Source: Nephrocerus scutellatus
Lineage: Eukaryota; Arthropoda; Insecta; Diptera; Pipunculidae
Length of the DNA: 64,000 nucleotides
Assembly: GCA_947095585.1 (NCBI GenBank)
Contig: OX352763.1
Location: 44,628,010-44,692,009 of the forward strand
Direction: 5' to 3'
The notes beneath the pieces are model-generated. The model saw nothing but the letters and a program-made list of their open reading frames with translations. It had not been told where the DNA came from and did no database searches. Below, one piece after another: positions 1 to 10,525 of this stretch. The translations under genes were made by a program, and so were the position numbers. How positions within the stretch are numbered: the first letter of the stretch is position 1; each line of letters starts with the position of its first letter.

Positions 1-61
1 TATTTCTTCTTACGAAGTTCGAAACTCCAAAATAAACAAAGTAGTTTAATATTTATTTTTA

Positions 62-700
62 TATTGTACTAGCTGACCCAACAGACGTTGTCCTTTCCAC
101 ATTCAATAAATTTGTTTGTGATCGTTTTGCGAACTTGTGAAAAGCTATTTGTTTTGCGATATCGCGTCACAGTATTAGTCACATCAGTATTAGCAGAAAT
201 ATCCGGCGTTTCCCGGCTGTCCCATCCCACAGACCCCCGCCCACTGACCTCCCACCCTCTGACCTCCCGCCCACTGACGCCACGCCCACTTACACCCGCG
301 TTTCCCGGCTGCCCTATCCCACTGACCTCCCGCCCACTTACACCCCACTACCTAACCAACTCACCATTCCAGAAAACTATAGAATCGACACTTATAGAGG
401 CAAAAAATTTACACTTGTTCGAATATTCTTTATATGAAGGTCATATACAGTTTTTGTCAACAACTTTTTTTTTATTTAAATATTATATGGTGTGAATTTG
501 AGCCAAATCGTTCTATAATAATAAGAATTTTCGGAAAAAAAACTATACCATCGCCATCCGCCGGGCTGATTTGTTAATCTAAACCATCCAGGGCGTCACC
601 CAAACGTATACAAAAAAATTCATTCAAATCGCTCCAGCCGTTTAGAAGGAGTTCAGTGACATACACACGTACAGTAGAATTATATATATAAAGATAAGTT
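62..700. repeat. Interspersed repeat family A, GC-rich module copy
   Basis: The block begins near a CTAGCTGACCCA motif. It contains a C-rich stretch (about 200-350) of repeated CCCACTGACCTCCCGCC-like words and ends near CTCCAGCCGTTTAGAAGGAG and an ATATATATA run. Parts recur at about 10425-10520, 46470-46675 and 49150-49330, sharing CCCGGCTGCC, CCCATCCCACTGACC and the words around TAGAATCGACACT. A reading frame across it looks like a product of the simple repeats, not a gene. The superfamily is unknown; the ends resemble interspersed repeats common in insects, but I cannot name one. Confidence 0.6.
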
Positions 701-705
701 TGAGA

Positions 706-988
706 GGGAGCCGTGGCTCAGTGGATAAGTGCATGGCTTCTGAGCAGAAGGTTCGTGGTTCGAATCCAAGTAACACCAAAAGTATTTTTCACCTCTCGCG
801 AATGTCTGAAAAACGTGCGAGAGTAATAACTTGTCGCGGAAAGCTTCTCAATTCGCCGTTCGGATACGGCATTAAATTGTAGGTCCCTTCCATTTGTGTT
901 CAATAATATACATGCACAACACAAATGGTAGAGAAGCTAGGCCTTGCACCGCAACAGTCGCGCCGAATTTTATATTTTAATATTTTAA
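706..988 (+). mobile_element. tRNA-derived SINE, copy 1
   Basis: The head is tRNA-like, with an A-box-like TGGCTCAGTGG at about 714 and a B-box GGTTCGAATCC at about 757, the spacing expected of an internal RNA polymerase III promoter. The body contains CACCTCTCGCGAATGTCTGA, GTTCGGATACGGCATTAAA and TGTAGGTCCCTTCCATTTGTG, all shared with copies near 28161, 39036, 46690 (minus) and 49963. The tail is AT-rich. It is not a functional tRNA gene, because no cloverleaf closes and the body continues for 200 bp. It sits directly after the ATATATATA end of repeat family A. Confidence 0.85.
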
Positions 989-1259
989 ACACAGTCAGTA
1001 CTTTACAAAATGACAACTGTTTATTTCATAAGTAAAAAAATTATTTCAGCGCATACTATGCAAACAGTTGGCCCACTGTTTTATCGACGCGAAAAAGTTG
1101 GCCCAATACAAATAACTGACCCACCACCTCACCATTTTCAACTTGGGAGGGTTTCCACTAAATTAAGACAGCATATTAATGTCTTGTCGATGAAGCAGAG
1201 AGCAGAGGCCTACTCCTTGAGATGACATTCATCCTAAGACCATTACTAAAGCGGTGAAT
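989..1259. other. Unassigned stretch
   Basis: No gene recognised. The word GTTGGCCCA occurs twice (about 1070 and 1096) around CACTGTTTTATCGACGCG. It may be a terminal part of the Tc1-type fragment that follows, but this is not shown. Confidence 0.3.
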
Positions 1260-1420
1260 TTCGTTTTTCTTCGAAAGCAATCTGGGTGAAATGCTTTAGC
1301 TGGCGTTGTTAAGATCGCGAATCTTCAACGCAAAGCTCGAATCGAGACTCATCGCTCCATATAACACTCCGCCATTCCGAGTCCACCGAGTGGGTTTTCT
1401 TTTGCCTTTCTGTTTTCTTT
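1260..1420 (-). pseudogene. Tc1-type transposase fragment (first catalytic Asp region)
   Basis: On the minus strand one frame reads WSDESRFELCVEDSRS (about 1360-1315), the hallmark around the first catalytic aspartate of Tc1-like (Bari-type) DDE transposases. The preceding residues (HSVDSEWRSVI) also fit. The frame is broken on both sides. I cannot find the second Asp, the third acidic residue or paired inverted repeats, so only a scrap of the gene remains. Confidence 0.6.
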
Positions 1421-1689
1421 CTAAAGACATTGAGGTAATAAAAAAAAGTTGAAAAAATACCTTATAAAATTTGTGTCTCTCTCTTGCTTGATCACTTTTT
1501 TCCACTCTAAAGTAACAATTGCCGTTGTAGCACGGCGAATTTTTTTTTTCTCAAAGCACTTCTGTTTGTTCTGTACGTTCAGTAGCAATTGATGGCTTCC
1601 AGTTTTTTTTTATTGTTGACTTAATTAATTATATTTCGAACTGAATACTTAATGTTTTCAATTTTTGTAATATCATAAGCCGAAACGTT

Positions 1690-1911
1690 TCTTTTATTAT
1701 TAAGTTACACATGTCTTCCAATAAGCAATTGCCACGCGCCATCGGAACTTTGATTGTGATGCAAACCCTCTATTCAGGACCAACACCAATAGAAGTCAGT
1801 CTTATATTGTAGAGTTGCACAGTTCACATCGCCCTTAAATAAATAATAATTAAAGTAGTAATCCTTAGGGTTTCACTATCCCAATTCGGTCCACTTTCAG
1901 GATTACAACAG
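1690..1911 (+). repeat. Probable 5' LTR remnant of a Mag-type Gypsy element
   Basis: The stretch just before the primer-binding site contains AATAAATAATAATTAAAG (poly(A)-signal-like, about 1839) and ends in GGATTACA, compatible with an LTR 3' terminus in CA. The left boundary is not visible and there is no second LTR downstream, because the element is truncated at about 4500. Coordinates on the left are approximate. Confidence 0.4.
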
Positions 1912-1924
1912 TGGCGACGAGGAT
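1912..1924 (+). other. Retrotransposon primer-binding site, tRNA-Ser type
   Basis: TGGCGACGAGGAT is complementary to the 3' end, including CCA, of insect tRNA-Ser(GCT) as I remember it (ending ATCCTCGTCGCCA). It lies just after the putative LTR end and 90 bp before the gag start, where reverse-transcription priming is expected. Mag-type Gypsy elements are known to use tRNA-Ser. Confidence 0.6.
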
Positions 1925-2013
1925 CAGTAGAGTTTACGCGATAAAAACAAGAATTTCAGCATTTAAACAAAATTTTCATTTTTTTGATCCTCGTACACGT
2001 GTTCCTGGAAAAA

Positions 2014-2382
2014 ATGCATCATAATATTAAAAAATTAATCAACGCAATGATCGAACAAGCTCCACAAGCTAAAGCACGATTAGCCGAACAAGTTCGTCAG
2101 CAGATCGCTACTCTCTACAAGGATCTGTCCAGCCGTATGACAGTATTCCTGTACTGCCCTGAAGATGACGTCACGTTTGAACATACCAGTCGATATCAGT
2201 CAATTTTCGAGGAAGACGCTGTTGGATTATCTGTGCCGCAAAAGGTCAGTCTGCTCACCGAAAAGCTCTCGAATGCTGATTATCAAGGTTTTGCTGACAG
2301 CATTTTTCCGTTTACAAAGGGAACGATCCCATTCAACACGGCAGTCGACGAGCTAAAGCAAATTTTCGGACGTAAAGAATGA
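2014..2382 (+). pseudogene. Mag-type Gypsy gag, N-terminal part (broken)
   Basis: The frame is open from upstream; the first ATG is at 2014 (MHHNIKKLINAM...). The sequence resembles the capsid region of Mag/K02A2.6-like Gypsy gag: a helical region, SVPQKVSLLTEKLSNADYQGFADSIFP, and a KQIFGRKE end where this family normally continues into SLFSLRYKCL. That continuation is present but shifted out of frame at 2380. It follows the primer-binding site and precedes zinc-knuckle and pol remnants in the same orientation. It is a dead copy. Confidence 0.7.
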
Positions 2383-2482
2383 CTGTTCTCACTTCGCTAC
2401 AAATGTCTTTGCATGAAAATGGATTAAGGTGAGAGTTACGATGACTAAAGCAAACGTGTGAATCTCAAGTGCGAAAAGTTCG

Positions 2483-3126
2483 ATGTCGCACTTTGGACAG
2501 CGGAGGATTTCAAGGTTCTCACGTTCGCGACTGGTCTCAACTAGCCATATTATTCCCTATTGCTTGAAAAACAAGTTCGAGGAAATTGAAACCAAACGAG
2601 AAGCAAATCCGGAAAATCCAGCAGATCAAATGACTTCGAAGGAAGCGTGCAGTTTCGCAAAGCGATTAAGGGATCTCAAGCAAGAGAAGTCTCTGGTTAA
2701 GCAGCACGAACCGGCACCGCAGAGCGAAGGTCTCGTGTCTCATCAGCGAAGCAACAAGAGCAGTCAGAAGCCAAACGGCCAACAAGCGAAAAAGAATCCG
2801 CTGGCAACTCCATGCAACAACTGTGTTGCGGCGATCTTTACTGGTTCACCAAGCACTGCCCCTTCAAGAACAAGGAATGCTCCACATGCAAGCAGAAAGG
2901 TCACAAGACAGGATGTTGTGATTTATCGGCAAAATTCTCGGCATGGGAAAAGGCAAAGAAAAACTTGCGCAGCAACGCCGTGCGCTCAAACTCGGTAAAA
3001 ACGCGCAAGTTCGTTGAAGTCGGCTCAGGTTCGGACTGGACCATCGTTTCCGAGGCAAACTGGAAGAAGTTGGGCCCAACAGGAACTTGCAGCATGCAAC
3101 GATCAAGCCATCAGCGCCTTAGGTGA
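2483..3126 (+). pseudogene. Mag-type Gypsy gag C-terminus / protease remnants
   Basis: Two overlapping frames each hold part of the product. One carries a lysine-rich linker (about 2580-2800). The other carries cysteine/histidine residues of a nucleocapsid zinc knuckle, HCPFKNKECSTCKQKGHKTGCC at about 2854-2920. After 3000 a protease-like stretch reads SGSDWTIVSEANWKKLGPT, where the family normally has a DTGSDW-type motif. The catalytic Asp is replaced, so protease function is lost. Several frameshifts separate the pieces. Confidence 0.65.
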
Positions 3127-3129
3127 TCA

Positions 3130-4500
3130 ACTCATCATTCTTGGAAAATTCAACGCTCCGTTGAGACTCTACGGACGAGAAGACATCGGTATCTGTTACG
3201 TTGCAAAATCCAGCCTCAACGTTCTCGGAAGTGACTGGATGGAATCGCTCAAGCTCTGGTATGTTCCCCTTTGCAGCGTTTGCAACCGCTTCGAAACCTT
3301 ACAGCTGGAAGGTGAGTTAAAGACAAAGTTCCCAAATCTTTTCTCGGACTCGCAAGGTCTCTGAACCAAAAAGGCATCTCTCACACTCAAGGATGATGCA
3401 AAACCGATCTTTCGGAAAAGCCGACCCATCTTATTCGCCGCAGCAGAAAAAAAAAGAAAAAAAAAAAAAAAAATCAAGAGTGAGTTGGAACGTCTGCGAT
3501 TTCGGGGTGTGATCTTGCCAGTCAGATACTCCGCATACGCAGCACCAATCGTTGTGGTAAACAAGAAGGATGGTCGAGCTCGTATCTGTGCGGACTACTC
3601 AACGGGTCTCAACGACTCACGTCAACCAGAGAGTTTCCTACTGCCAACGCCAGACGAAATTTTCGCACAACTTTCACCGTACAAGGTGTTCAGCAAAATT
3701 GATCTCTCAGACGCCTTCCTTCAAATTGAGCTCGACGACAGCTCCAACGATCTGATGACGATCAACACTCACTGTGGACTCTTCCGCATCAACCGCTTTC
3801 AACCTGGTGTGAAACCAGCACCAGGAATCTTCCCAAAGTTAGTCAGCAAGATGATGTCCGGTGCAAAAGGAGTTTTCCCCTTCATTGGTGACTTCATATT
3901 GGACGGAAGAAACATCGAAGACCAAAACAAGAATCTTTACGAAGCACTGCACAGTTCGAGTTTTTGGGTCACATCATTAATGCAATCGGCATTAAACCAA
4001 GTCCCGAGAAGCTCGCAACTCTCCAAGGCATCACAGCACCAGAGGATGTCTCACAACTTCAAGCATTTCTCGGAGCCGTCACTTTGTACGCAAAGTTCAT
4101 TCCCCACATTAAGAAAATGCAAGGCCCCCTCGATGAACTCTTGCAGAAAGACGTCGACTTCAAGTGGGAGCAGAAGCACCAAAAAGCCTTCCAACAGCTC
4201 AAGAAGGTCTTGGCATCAGACCTGGCGGTCACTTATTACGATCCCACGAAGAAACTCATCGTCGCAGCCGATTTCTCTAGTTATGGCACGGGAGCTGTTC
4301 TCCTACATGAGATGACAGACGGATCAAAGCGACCAGTCTTGCACGCAGCTCGTGCATTTTCAGCAGCCGAGAAGAATTACCCACATATCCAGCGGGAAGC
4401 TTTCGCTCTCACGTTCGCGCTGCAGAAGTTCCACCGATACGTCTATGGCAGACACTTCAAGCTTCAAACGGATTATCAGCCACTTCTAGCAATTTCTGGA
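3130..4500 (+). pseudogene. Mag-type Gypsy pol: reverse transcriptase and RNase H (broken)
   Basis: The RT fingers and palm are visible at 3485-3930 (YSAYAAPIVVVNKKDGRARICADY; LPTPDEIFAQLSPYKVFSKIDLSDAFLQIEL). The catalytic YxDD position reads FIGDF, which destroys the active site. A deletion near 3945 removes part of the palm/thumb. The frame then changes to one with GHIINAIGIKPSPEKLATL, LQAFLGAVTLYAKFIPHI and an RNase H start (LIVAADFSSYGTGAVL, REAFALTFALQKFHRYVYGRHFKLQTDYQPL). The A-run at 3449-3473 probably arose by slippage. The element stops at about 4500, where another repeat begins; integrase and 3' LTR are absent. Confidence 0.85.
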
Positions 4501-4502
4501 AG

Positions 4503-4575
4503 CGGTTGTTATCGGAGATACACATGTGTGCAAAGTTTTAATAAAATCGGGCTTCAGGAAGTGGGTTAAAATGGG
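4503..4575 (+). repeat. Fragment of the CATGTG modular repeat family
   Basis: The stretch reads GGAGATACACATGTGTGCAAAG, then TAAAATCGGGCTTCAGGAAGTGGGTTAA, matching the right-hand part of copies near 24.7-26.2 kb. It abuts the truncation point of the Mag-type pol. Confidence 0.7.
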
Positions 4576-4657
4576 TCAAAATTATTTGAGGATGTCAGAA
4601 GAAACATATATTGATATGAAACTATTTTTGACCTCCGATTAATGGGATTTTTTGATA

Positions 4658-6190
4658 CAGTCCGGTTCAATAGATTACCTCCACTCAATTCTGAGAAGCA
4701 AAAGTCAATTTCCAGCCGGTTTGTGTGAGATAGAAAAAATTGTGAAAAAGAGAAAGAAAGAGTATTTAGTACTGAATTCAATAGCAAAAAGCAAAAATCG
4801 TAGACAACAAGATAACTGTGTTTTTTGTTTTTTTTTGAAAAATGAGTCAGAATTTCATGGTTTTGTTTTTGTTCATTTGATTACCGCCACTTGAAAAATT
4901 ACATGAAATAATAGCATTATGTGTGATTTCTTACCAAAACTGTATTTTTTTTTAAATACAATATTAAAATATAATTTCTAATATTTAGTGGAACTTCCAT
5001 TTTTCAGAATAACTTCTAAAATACGATCCTTAAGTGAGTCGCACAATGACTTTAAATAATTGTGTGAAATTTCTGCACAGACCGCTTTAATCTCTAGAAT
5101 CAGCTCTTCCTTAGTATCATACTGTTTCCCTAGTTCGTATACTTTACGTGTGAGCCAGCCCCAAACATGTTCTATTATGTTTAAGTCCAGCGAATATGGT
5201 GGCCACGGCAATAGCTGGACATTTTGTCTTGTGATGTACGATTTTACAACGCGAGCTGTGTGTATTGGCGCGTTATCTTGTTGGAAAATCCATGAGAGTG
5301 GTGTGAAAAGGTCATGTATTTTAGGGATGGCGATTCAAAAACACTTCCTCTTTCCTAAGGTCATGAAAATAATAATTATACCCATCTGGTCCATCCAAAT
5401 TAATTATTTTTTCATCTGAAAATACGACTTTTCGCCAGTCATTGACCTTGCATCACATTCCAAGTCATGTGCTTCTTTGCGAATTCCAATCGTTTCTGCT
5501 TTCGTCCATCATTCAGTGGTGGTTTTTTCTTTATCTTCAGTCGCTTCACATGTTTTGCACTTAAAATAGCACAGCAGACAGTCGATTTAGTGCCATTAAC
5601 ACCAGCTTGGAGGGCAATTTTTGCTGTAGAAAGAGCCGAATTGGAGGCCTATCTAACAATTTTTCGTTTACCCTGAGGTGTAAGTGCCGTTGAAATTTTA
5701 TAATTTCCTCCATAAGATTTTGTATCCTTCAAATAAGTTAGTATGGCTTCGTGACCTCGTCCGATCCTACGACCTATAGCACGGTCTGAAAGCCCTTCCT
5801 GATGATACACATCTATTTTGGCCCTTTCTGATAAAGTTAAACACTTTTTCTTACCCATTGATAAAAAACTGACTAGCAAAAATACTAATTTTTGACTTCA
5901 CTTTCAAATTTTCAAAATATAAACTATTCAGATTCATAAAAAACGACAATGTGTTTGGTGGCGGTAATCAAATGAACCAACGCAAAGGCTTCAATTTCTG
6001 ACTCATTTTTCAAAACAAAACAAAAAACACAGTTATCTGGATGTCTACGATTTTTGCTTTTTGCTATTGAATTCAGTACTGAATACTCTTTCTTTCTCTA
6101 TTTTACAATTTTTTCTATCTCACACAAACCGGCTGGAAATTGACTTTTGCTTCTCAGAATTGAGTGGCGGTAATCTATTGAACCGGACTG
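4658..6190 (-). mobile_element. Tc1-like DNA transposon with 234-bp inverted repeats
   Basis: The element is flanked by TA (4656-4657 and 6191-6192) and begins and ends with CAGTCCGGTTCAATAGATTACC. The inverted repeats span about 4658-4891 and 5958-6190. Each arm contains two direct copies of a roughly 20-bp word ending ATTACCKCCAC, one at the outer end (near 4665) and one at the inner end (near 4875), an IR/DR arrangement. The transposase lies between them on the minus strand. Arm length and layout recall S/Paris-like Tc1 elements of flies. The arms differ by small indels, so this is not a very recent insertion. Confidence 0.9.
4981..5858 (-). pseudogene. Tc1-type DD34E transposase, disabled
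   Basis: The natural start is the ATG at 5858 (MGKKKCLTLSERAKI). The N-terminus has a helix-turn-helix domain, then an in-frame TAG after KRKIVR (about 5650). Translation past it resumes as ASNSALSTAKIALQAGVNGTKSTV, as expected for the family. The first catalytic Asp lies in [16 protein letters not shown] (about 5420-5375), the second in QQDNAPIHTAR (about 5265) and the third residue in SLDLNIIEHVWGW (about 5180). Thirty-four residues separate the second Asp from the Glu, the DD34E spacing of Tc1. Frameshifts occur between 5330 and 5480. About 290 codons would be expected. Confidence 0.85.
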
Positions 6191-6278
6191 TATGTTTACT
6201 CATATAAATGTAGTATGACACGAAAATTATTAAAAAAAAGTATTAAAAATGGTATTTAAAAAAATGAGGGGTGTTTAA

Positions 6279-7692
6279 ACGGCCGGTAGTAATGTGGGGA
6301 TGTTTTTTTGTTGATTCCATATAAATGCAATAAAACCCACTTAAGCAAAAGTATTTTATTAATCAAAACAAAAGATATCAAAGAAAAGGATTCAATTTAT
6401 GTAGGAAGGTGGTTTGCAATAAAACAACTTTTGGGTATAAACGGACTTTAAATGGGAAATTAGTTTTCTTTTTGCAAAATGTAGATCTTAGCTGAGTTTT
6501 CTGATATTTAATCAAGTGATGTTTCTCCAGCGTTCCTAGGAATGTGACAATGAACACGCTTGACGATCTTTTTGAGGATTTCGAGTAATCCTCTTGCAAT
6601 CACCCTACAAAAGCCAAGATGATCACATTCTTCTCCATTATTACGATAAAGCTGCCAATAATAACGAAAAATACCACTTTGACCTATTATAGCTGTTCGG
6701 TATAGATCAATATTTTGGTTTGCTCTGTCGACTCTACCCATATTTTCGTTATAAGATTTTATGACTGCAGGCTGCGATCTATTGATGTATATTTCTTTAG
6801 TTTCTGAAAAATCGTTTTACTTTATTCAATGCATTTAAGGCACTGTAACCACACTTTTATCGTTCCATTTGCATACCACTTTTGACGCCTTATATTGGTA
6901 CGTACCTCTTTGGTTTTTTAAAAATCCTTATTGGGAGGCAGAGGATATTTGGATGTTTGTTTTTCAAGGACAGTACCATTGGCTTACAATCCCTTGCCAA
7001 ACCAAATCACACAACCTAATCTAGCAGCACCAACCCAAAACATGTAACCCTTTCTGATCGGGTTTCCTCGTATAAACTGATTGCAACTATGGCTTCCATA
7101 ATACGGCACCATTGCTTCATCTATACTATACTTGTTCTTTTGACTATAGTATAGGAAAGTGTATTTTACCAATAAAACGATCACCTTTTCATCAAACAGC
7201 ATCAAAGTAGTGTAACGGCGATTGCCGGTTTTTTGGTCCATATACGTATTGCCACACTGAAAATTCACGCAAATGCGGAGGTTTGCCCAAATGTATTCTT
7301 CATTTGTTTTTAAAATTTCGTACGACAGTTGTATAAGAAGAAGTGCCAGCTACTGGGCCGGATCTAGACGTCGATTGTTTTGACCCTTGTTCATCTTCTT
7401 CCTTCGTAGTGCGCTGTCTTTTGGGCAGTTAGTCACTGCCTACTTCGCAAGATGAAATGTCGTCATAAGCAACCTCAGCCGGTGCACGTAATTGTTAGCC
7501 TAGTAGATCGGTGCCTACAGCTTACATCGCTGACATCAGCATTTGCATTTTCAGGTGGCAAAATAGTTATTGTACTAGGCAATGGCTCGTTATCAGCTCT
7601 TTCCGATTCGTCCAGTATATCAGACGCAATAAATAAATAAATAGTAGTCTATAAATGTAATCCAAATATGACGTTTATATTACTACCAGCCG
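6279..7692 (-). mobile_element. piggyBac-like DNA transposon, internally deleted
   Basis: Left terminus ACGGCCGGTAGTAA directly follows TTAA (6275-6278). The right end reads TTACTACCAGCCGT at about 7680-7693, an inverted copy with one difference, followed by TATAAAC where a TTAA copy may have mutated. The interior encodes piggyBac-type transposase pieces on the minus strand. At about 1.4 kb it is shorter than autonomous piggyBac elements. A third related end lies at about 8042, so the true right boundary is uncertain. Confidence 0.7.
6508..7268 (-). pseudogene. piggyBac-like transposase (DDE_Tnp_1_7 type), broken
   Basis: The upstream piece (7268-6984) contains YTTLMLFDEKV, then SIDEAMVPYYGSHSCNQFIRGNPIRKGYMFWV, the region around the first catalytic Asp. 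It ends at GCVIWFGKGL with a stop. Fragments in 6983-6742 read like the middle of the protein. The piece at 6741-6508 starts MGRVDRANQNIDLYRT, the region of the last catalytic Asp. I do not see the usual DNxFT motif of the second Asp, so part of the catalytic core is deleted. Domesticated piggyBac genes exist, but the frame breaks argue against that. Confidence 0.75.
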
Positions 7693-7699
7693 TTATAAA

Positions 7700-8394
7700 C
7701 ACAAAGTTTGACGACAGAAAACATTTACCATACAACCAAACATGTTTATTATTAATTTTTACTGTTTCATATTGAATATTCTTTATTATAAACAAAGAAA
7801 AGGTTATTGTCACAACTGATATGTTTTCACAAACTCACCTTTTTGGAAACATGATGAGACACAAATAAAATAACAAATTTCAAAGCCAAAAAAATTCATT
7901 AATAATCATTAATATTAACTTAACGAAGATCAGTTATTCAAAAAACCGACGTCTGAAAGCTAAAATGTATACTGGTAACAAGCAAAAAAATGGAACTTAA
8001 AAATCATATTAAATTGTCATTAGACCTTAGACATTTTTTGGCGTTATAAAGGACGGTAGTAAAAAATGGTCTAATTGCAAAATCCCATAGTCATTTAAGA
8101 AAATCGCAAAAATTTCACAGCATGGAAGACTGTCTGCCACTGTTCTTGCTTGCTTGGAAGGAGATATGTATAGTAATCTGAAATTCTTAGCAATTATTTC
8201 GACACATTGTTGGGTAAAATCATTCGAGAAACATGTTCAACTATAATAATAGGTATATAGGCGCTGTTTTCAAGATAGTAGGTGGTAAAACCGCTATTTT
8301 TGACATTTATTTCGTTTCATTACAATACGCGCAAGAATACATCGTAGGACGCCAAATTAAAAATAAAATTTATAATTAATCGTAAAAAAACGTT
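7700..8394. other. Unassigned AT-rich stretch
   Basis: No gene recognised. The only structure seen is GTTATAAAGGACGGTAGTAA at about 8042-8061, similar to the piggyBac-like termini at 6279 and 7690. Confidence 0.4.
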
Positions 8395-8645
8395 GTTTTT
8401 TTCTGTCACTGTCACTTCCGGCTGTCAGATTTCCGTAAAATCAATCTGGCCACTCACAATTTATGGAAAAAGCTTAAATATGAATTTTCATTCCGATAAG
8501 TTCAGCAGTCTGGGCTGAAGAGGGGACACACACAGACAGATATTTTTTTTCGCTTTTTCTGACTCAGGAGATATGGTAATGGGTAAATCTGCCAAAGTTC
8601 GAATTCGAAAATTTTCCTGATTACTATACTTTATTTTACTATGTA
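8395..8645. repeat. Repeat family B, copy 1
   Basis: About 240 bp recurs at 32350-32600 in the same orientation, sharing TGTCACTTCCGGCTGTCAG, TGGCCACTCACAATTTATG, AAAAGCTTAAATAT and TGACTCAGGAGATAYGGTAATGGG. I see no coding frame and no clear terminal repeats. Confidence 0.75.
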
Positions 8646-8649
8646 AAAG

Positions 8650-10145
8650 AAAGTAATTATAGTTACAAATTTTTTTTTTCAACAATTATTTTGTTGTCGT
8701 GTGGCGATAGTTGAATTTCATTGAATAACTTTTTTTCGGGGGATGCCAATGCACAACGCACAATATTACTACGCAATTCCTTGCTTCACGAAAAGCACCG
8801 AAAACACCGAAATTTTAAGCCATCTCTCAATGTGTTCGGTGTTCATTCGTGGTTCATTACTTGTTCCATTTTGTTATTTACACAGTTTACAGTTTTCCGT
8901 GTACGAGAAATAAGGTACACTGTACATCGACGACAAAACCGAATGTCTTAAGACAGCATTAGTTTATGTGCTTTGATATTGATGTATTTAATATTACACC
9001 AATTAGTCCGCCTAAGAATGTCATACACACATTTTTCTATTTTATCTAGTTTTGTGACCATAATTCAGGCACGTCCGTTACTTGAAAAACCACTGAGACA
9101 TTTTCTAGTAAACAAATAAGTATCTCTTTATTTTTATTTGTTCGCGTAAATTGGGTTTGTCACGAAAAAATTTTCAAAAACAAATAAGGGAAATTCAAGT
9201 GGATTTCTGTAGTAAATGTGGCGGATGCATTCAATGTTGTACACACTATATAGATATACATATGTAAATATAAATATAGTGTTTTTAACAATGACTTTTT
9301 AGCTTTATATTAGTCTTTGCGTTATGAAATTTTCGTATTTAATTTTATCAATATGTATTTGGTGTGGTAACGTATGTGGGGTTTTCCAAACCTAACATTT
9401 CATGAATCAATATCAACATAAGTCTATTTTTTATGTCGCTGTAATATTTTTTGTATATTTTTGCTTTCAAACAAAAGGTGTTACAGCGGAAATGCATGTA
9501 ATGTATGTGAATTTAAAATTTTGGGATTTCGTACAGCTTTTTGTGAAATATGTATCTTATTTAATAGAAAGAGTTCTCATGTTAGCAAAATTATTTTGTT
9601 TTATCTTAATTGTTTACTTTTTTGTTAATTAACAATTTTTTTTAATGAAGTACTGCATTTTTGTACAAAAAAAAAAAAAAAAAGACAACATCAAATTAGG
9701 ACATCAGGTCATGTACCATTTAATGATGTTTCCAGGAAATTATGAGAAATAGCTTGTTTTAGGAAAACACCTCTGATGGTGGGAATTATACATTTTTTAT
9801 TCATCTTTCAATATTCTTTTAAAAAATAGTTTGATAAGCAATCTCCTATCAAAGTCCATTCCATAGGGAATATAAGATCAAAAATGTTCGTTTTTGGACA
9901 TGAACTAAGAGTTTCATTCGACTTCTGTTGTTTGGCTTAACGATAGTGTAAACGTAAAAAATTACCACCATCGTTTTTTACTATCGGATCATCCTTTTTA
10001 AAAAATAGGATTGTGCCTATTCACACATCGTTTTTATCATCGGAAGCTGACAAAAAAGAAAACAAAGTATATGACGAGTAATTACCGTGAAAACAATATT
10101 TAGCCCATTTTCCATTTTCGGCAATAATAAATAAGCAACGCACAA
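8650..10145. other. Stretch without recognisable genes
   Basis: AT-rich DNA with homopolymers (an A run at about 9668-9683). The frame at 9402-9632 is hydrophobic and T-rich, consistent with chance in AT-rich DNA. No repeat shared with other parts of the window was found. Confidence 0.4.
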
Positions 10146-10149
10146 AAAT

Positions 10150-10325
10150 CAGCAGTTTTTTTGTAAATCCTCTAATCGAAGATACACATGAGTGCAAAGT
10201 TTGAATAAAATCGGGCTTTATGAAGTGGATTAGAAATTGATCACAAGATTTCACGACAAACAGACAGAAAGACAGACAGGCAAACAAATTCACAGACGCG
10301 CGAAGTAAATATAGAGAATTAAAAA
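10150..10325 (+). repeat. CATGTG modular repeat family, short copy
   Basis: The copy starts near GTAAATCCTCTAATCGAAGATACACATGAG and contains AAAATCGGGCTTTATGAAGTGG. It continues through a GACAGACAG-type run and ends in AAGTAAATATAGAGAATT, the right terminus seen in other copies. There are no internal tandem units. Confidence 0.75.
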
Positions 10326-10424
10326 AAAATATTTTAACACAAAAAGAATGAAGAACGGGCTGTTTAGAGTACTACACAGAATATAAGCTTAAATTAATGA
10401 AAAATAATAAAGTTGATGAATAAG

Positions 10425-10525
10425 CTCATTTAAAATGTCTACTTCCATATTTGATGACAAATTAAAAGTAGCAGAAATACCCAATGTTGCCCGGCTGCCA
10501 CCAACCCCCCACAACACACTCTTTT
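10425..10525. repeat. Fragment of repeat family A
   Basis: AGCAGAAATACCCAATGTTGCCCGGCTGCC and following C-rich words match about 195-225 and about 46485-46510. A 92-codon frame across it has no recognisable domain. Confidence 0.5.

Noticed and set aside
88..495. 135-codon frame with repeated proline/threonine/serine words
   Set aside because: It is a translation of the C-rich tandem words of repeat family A and lacks any domain.
714..775. Possible functional tRNA gene
   Set aside because: The same head recurs five times fused to a long conserved body and ATT tail, and no complete cloverleaf with acceptor stem closes; it is the SINE head.
9402..9632. Possible small membrane protein
   Set aside because: Phe/Val/Ile-rich frame in AT-rich DNA, without supporting start context or conservation evidence; expected by chance.
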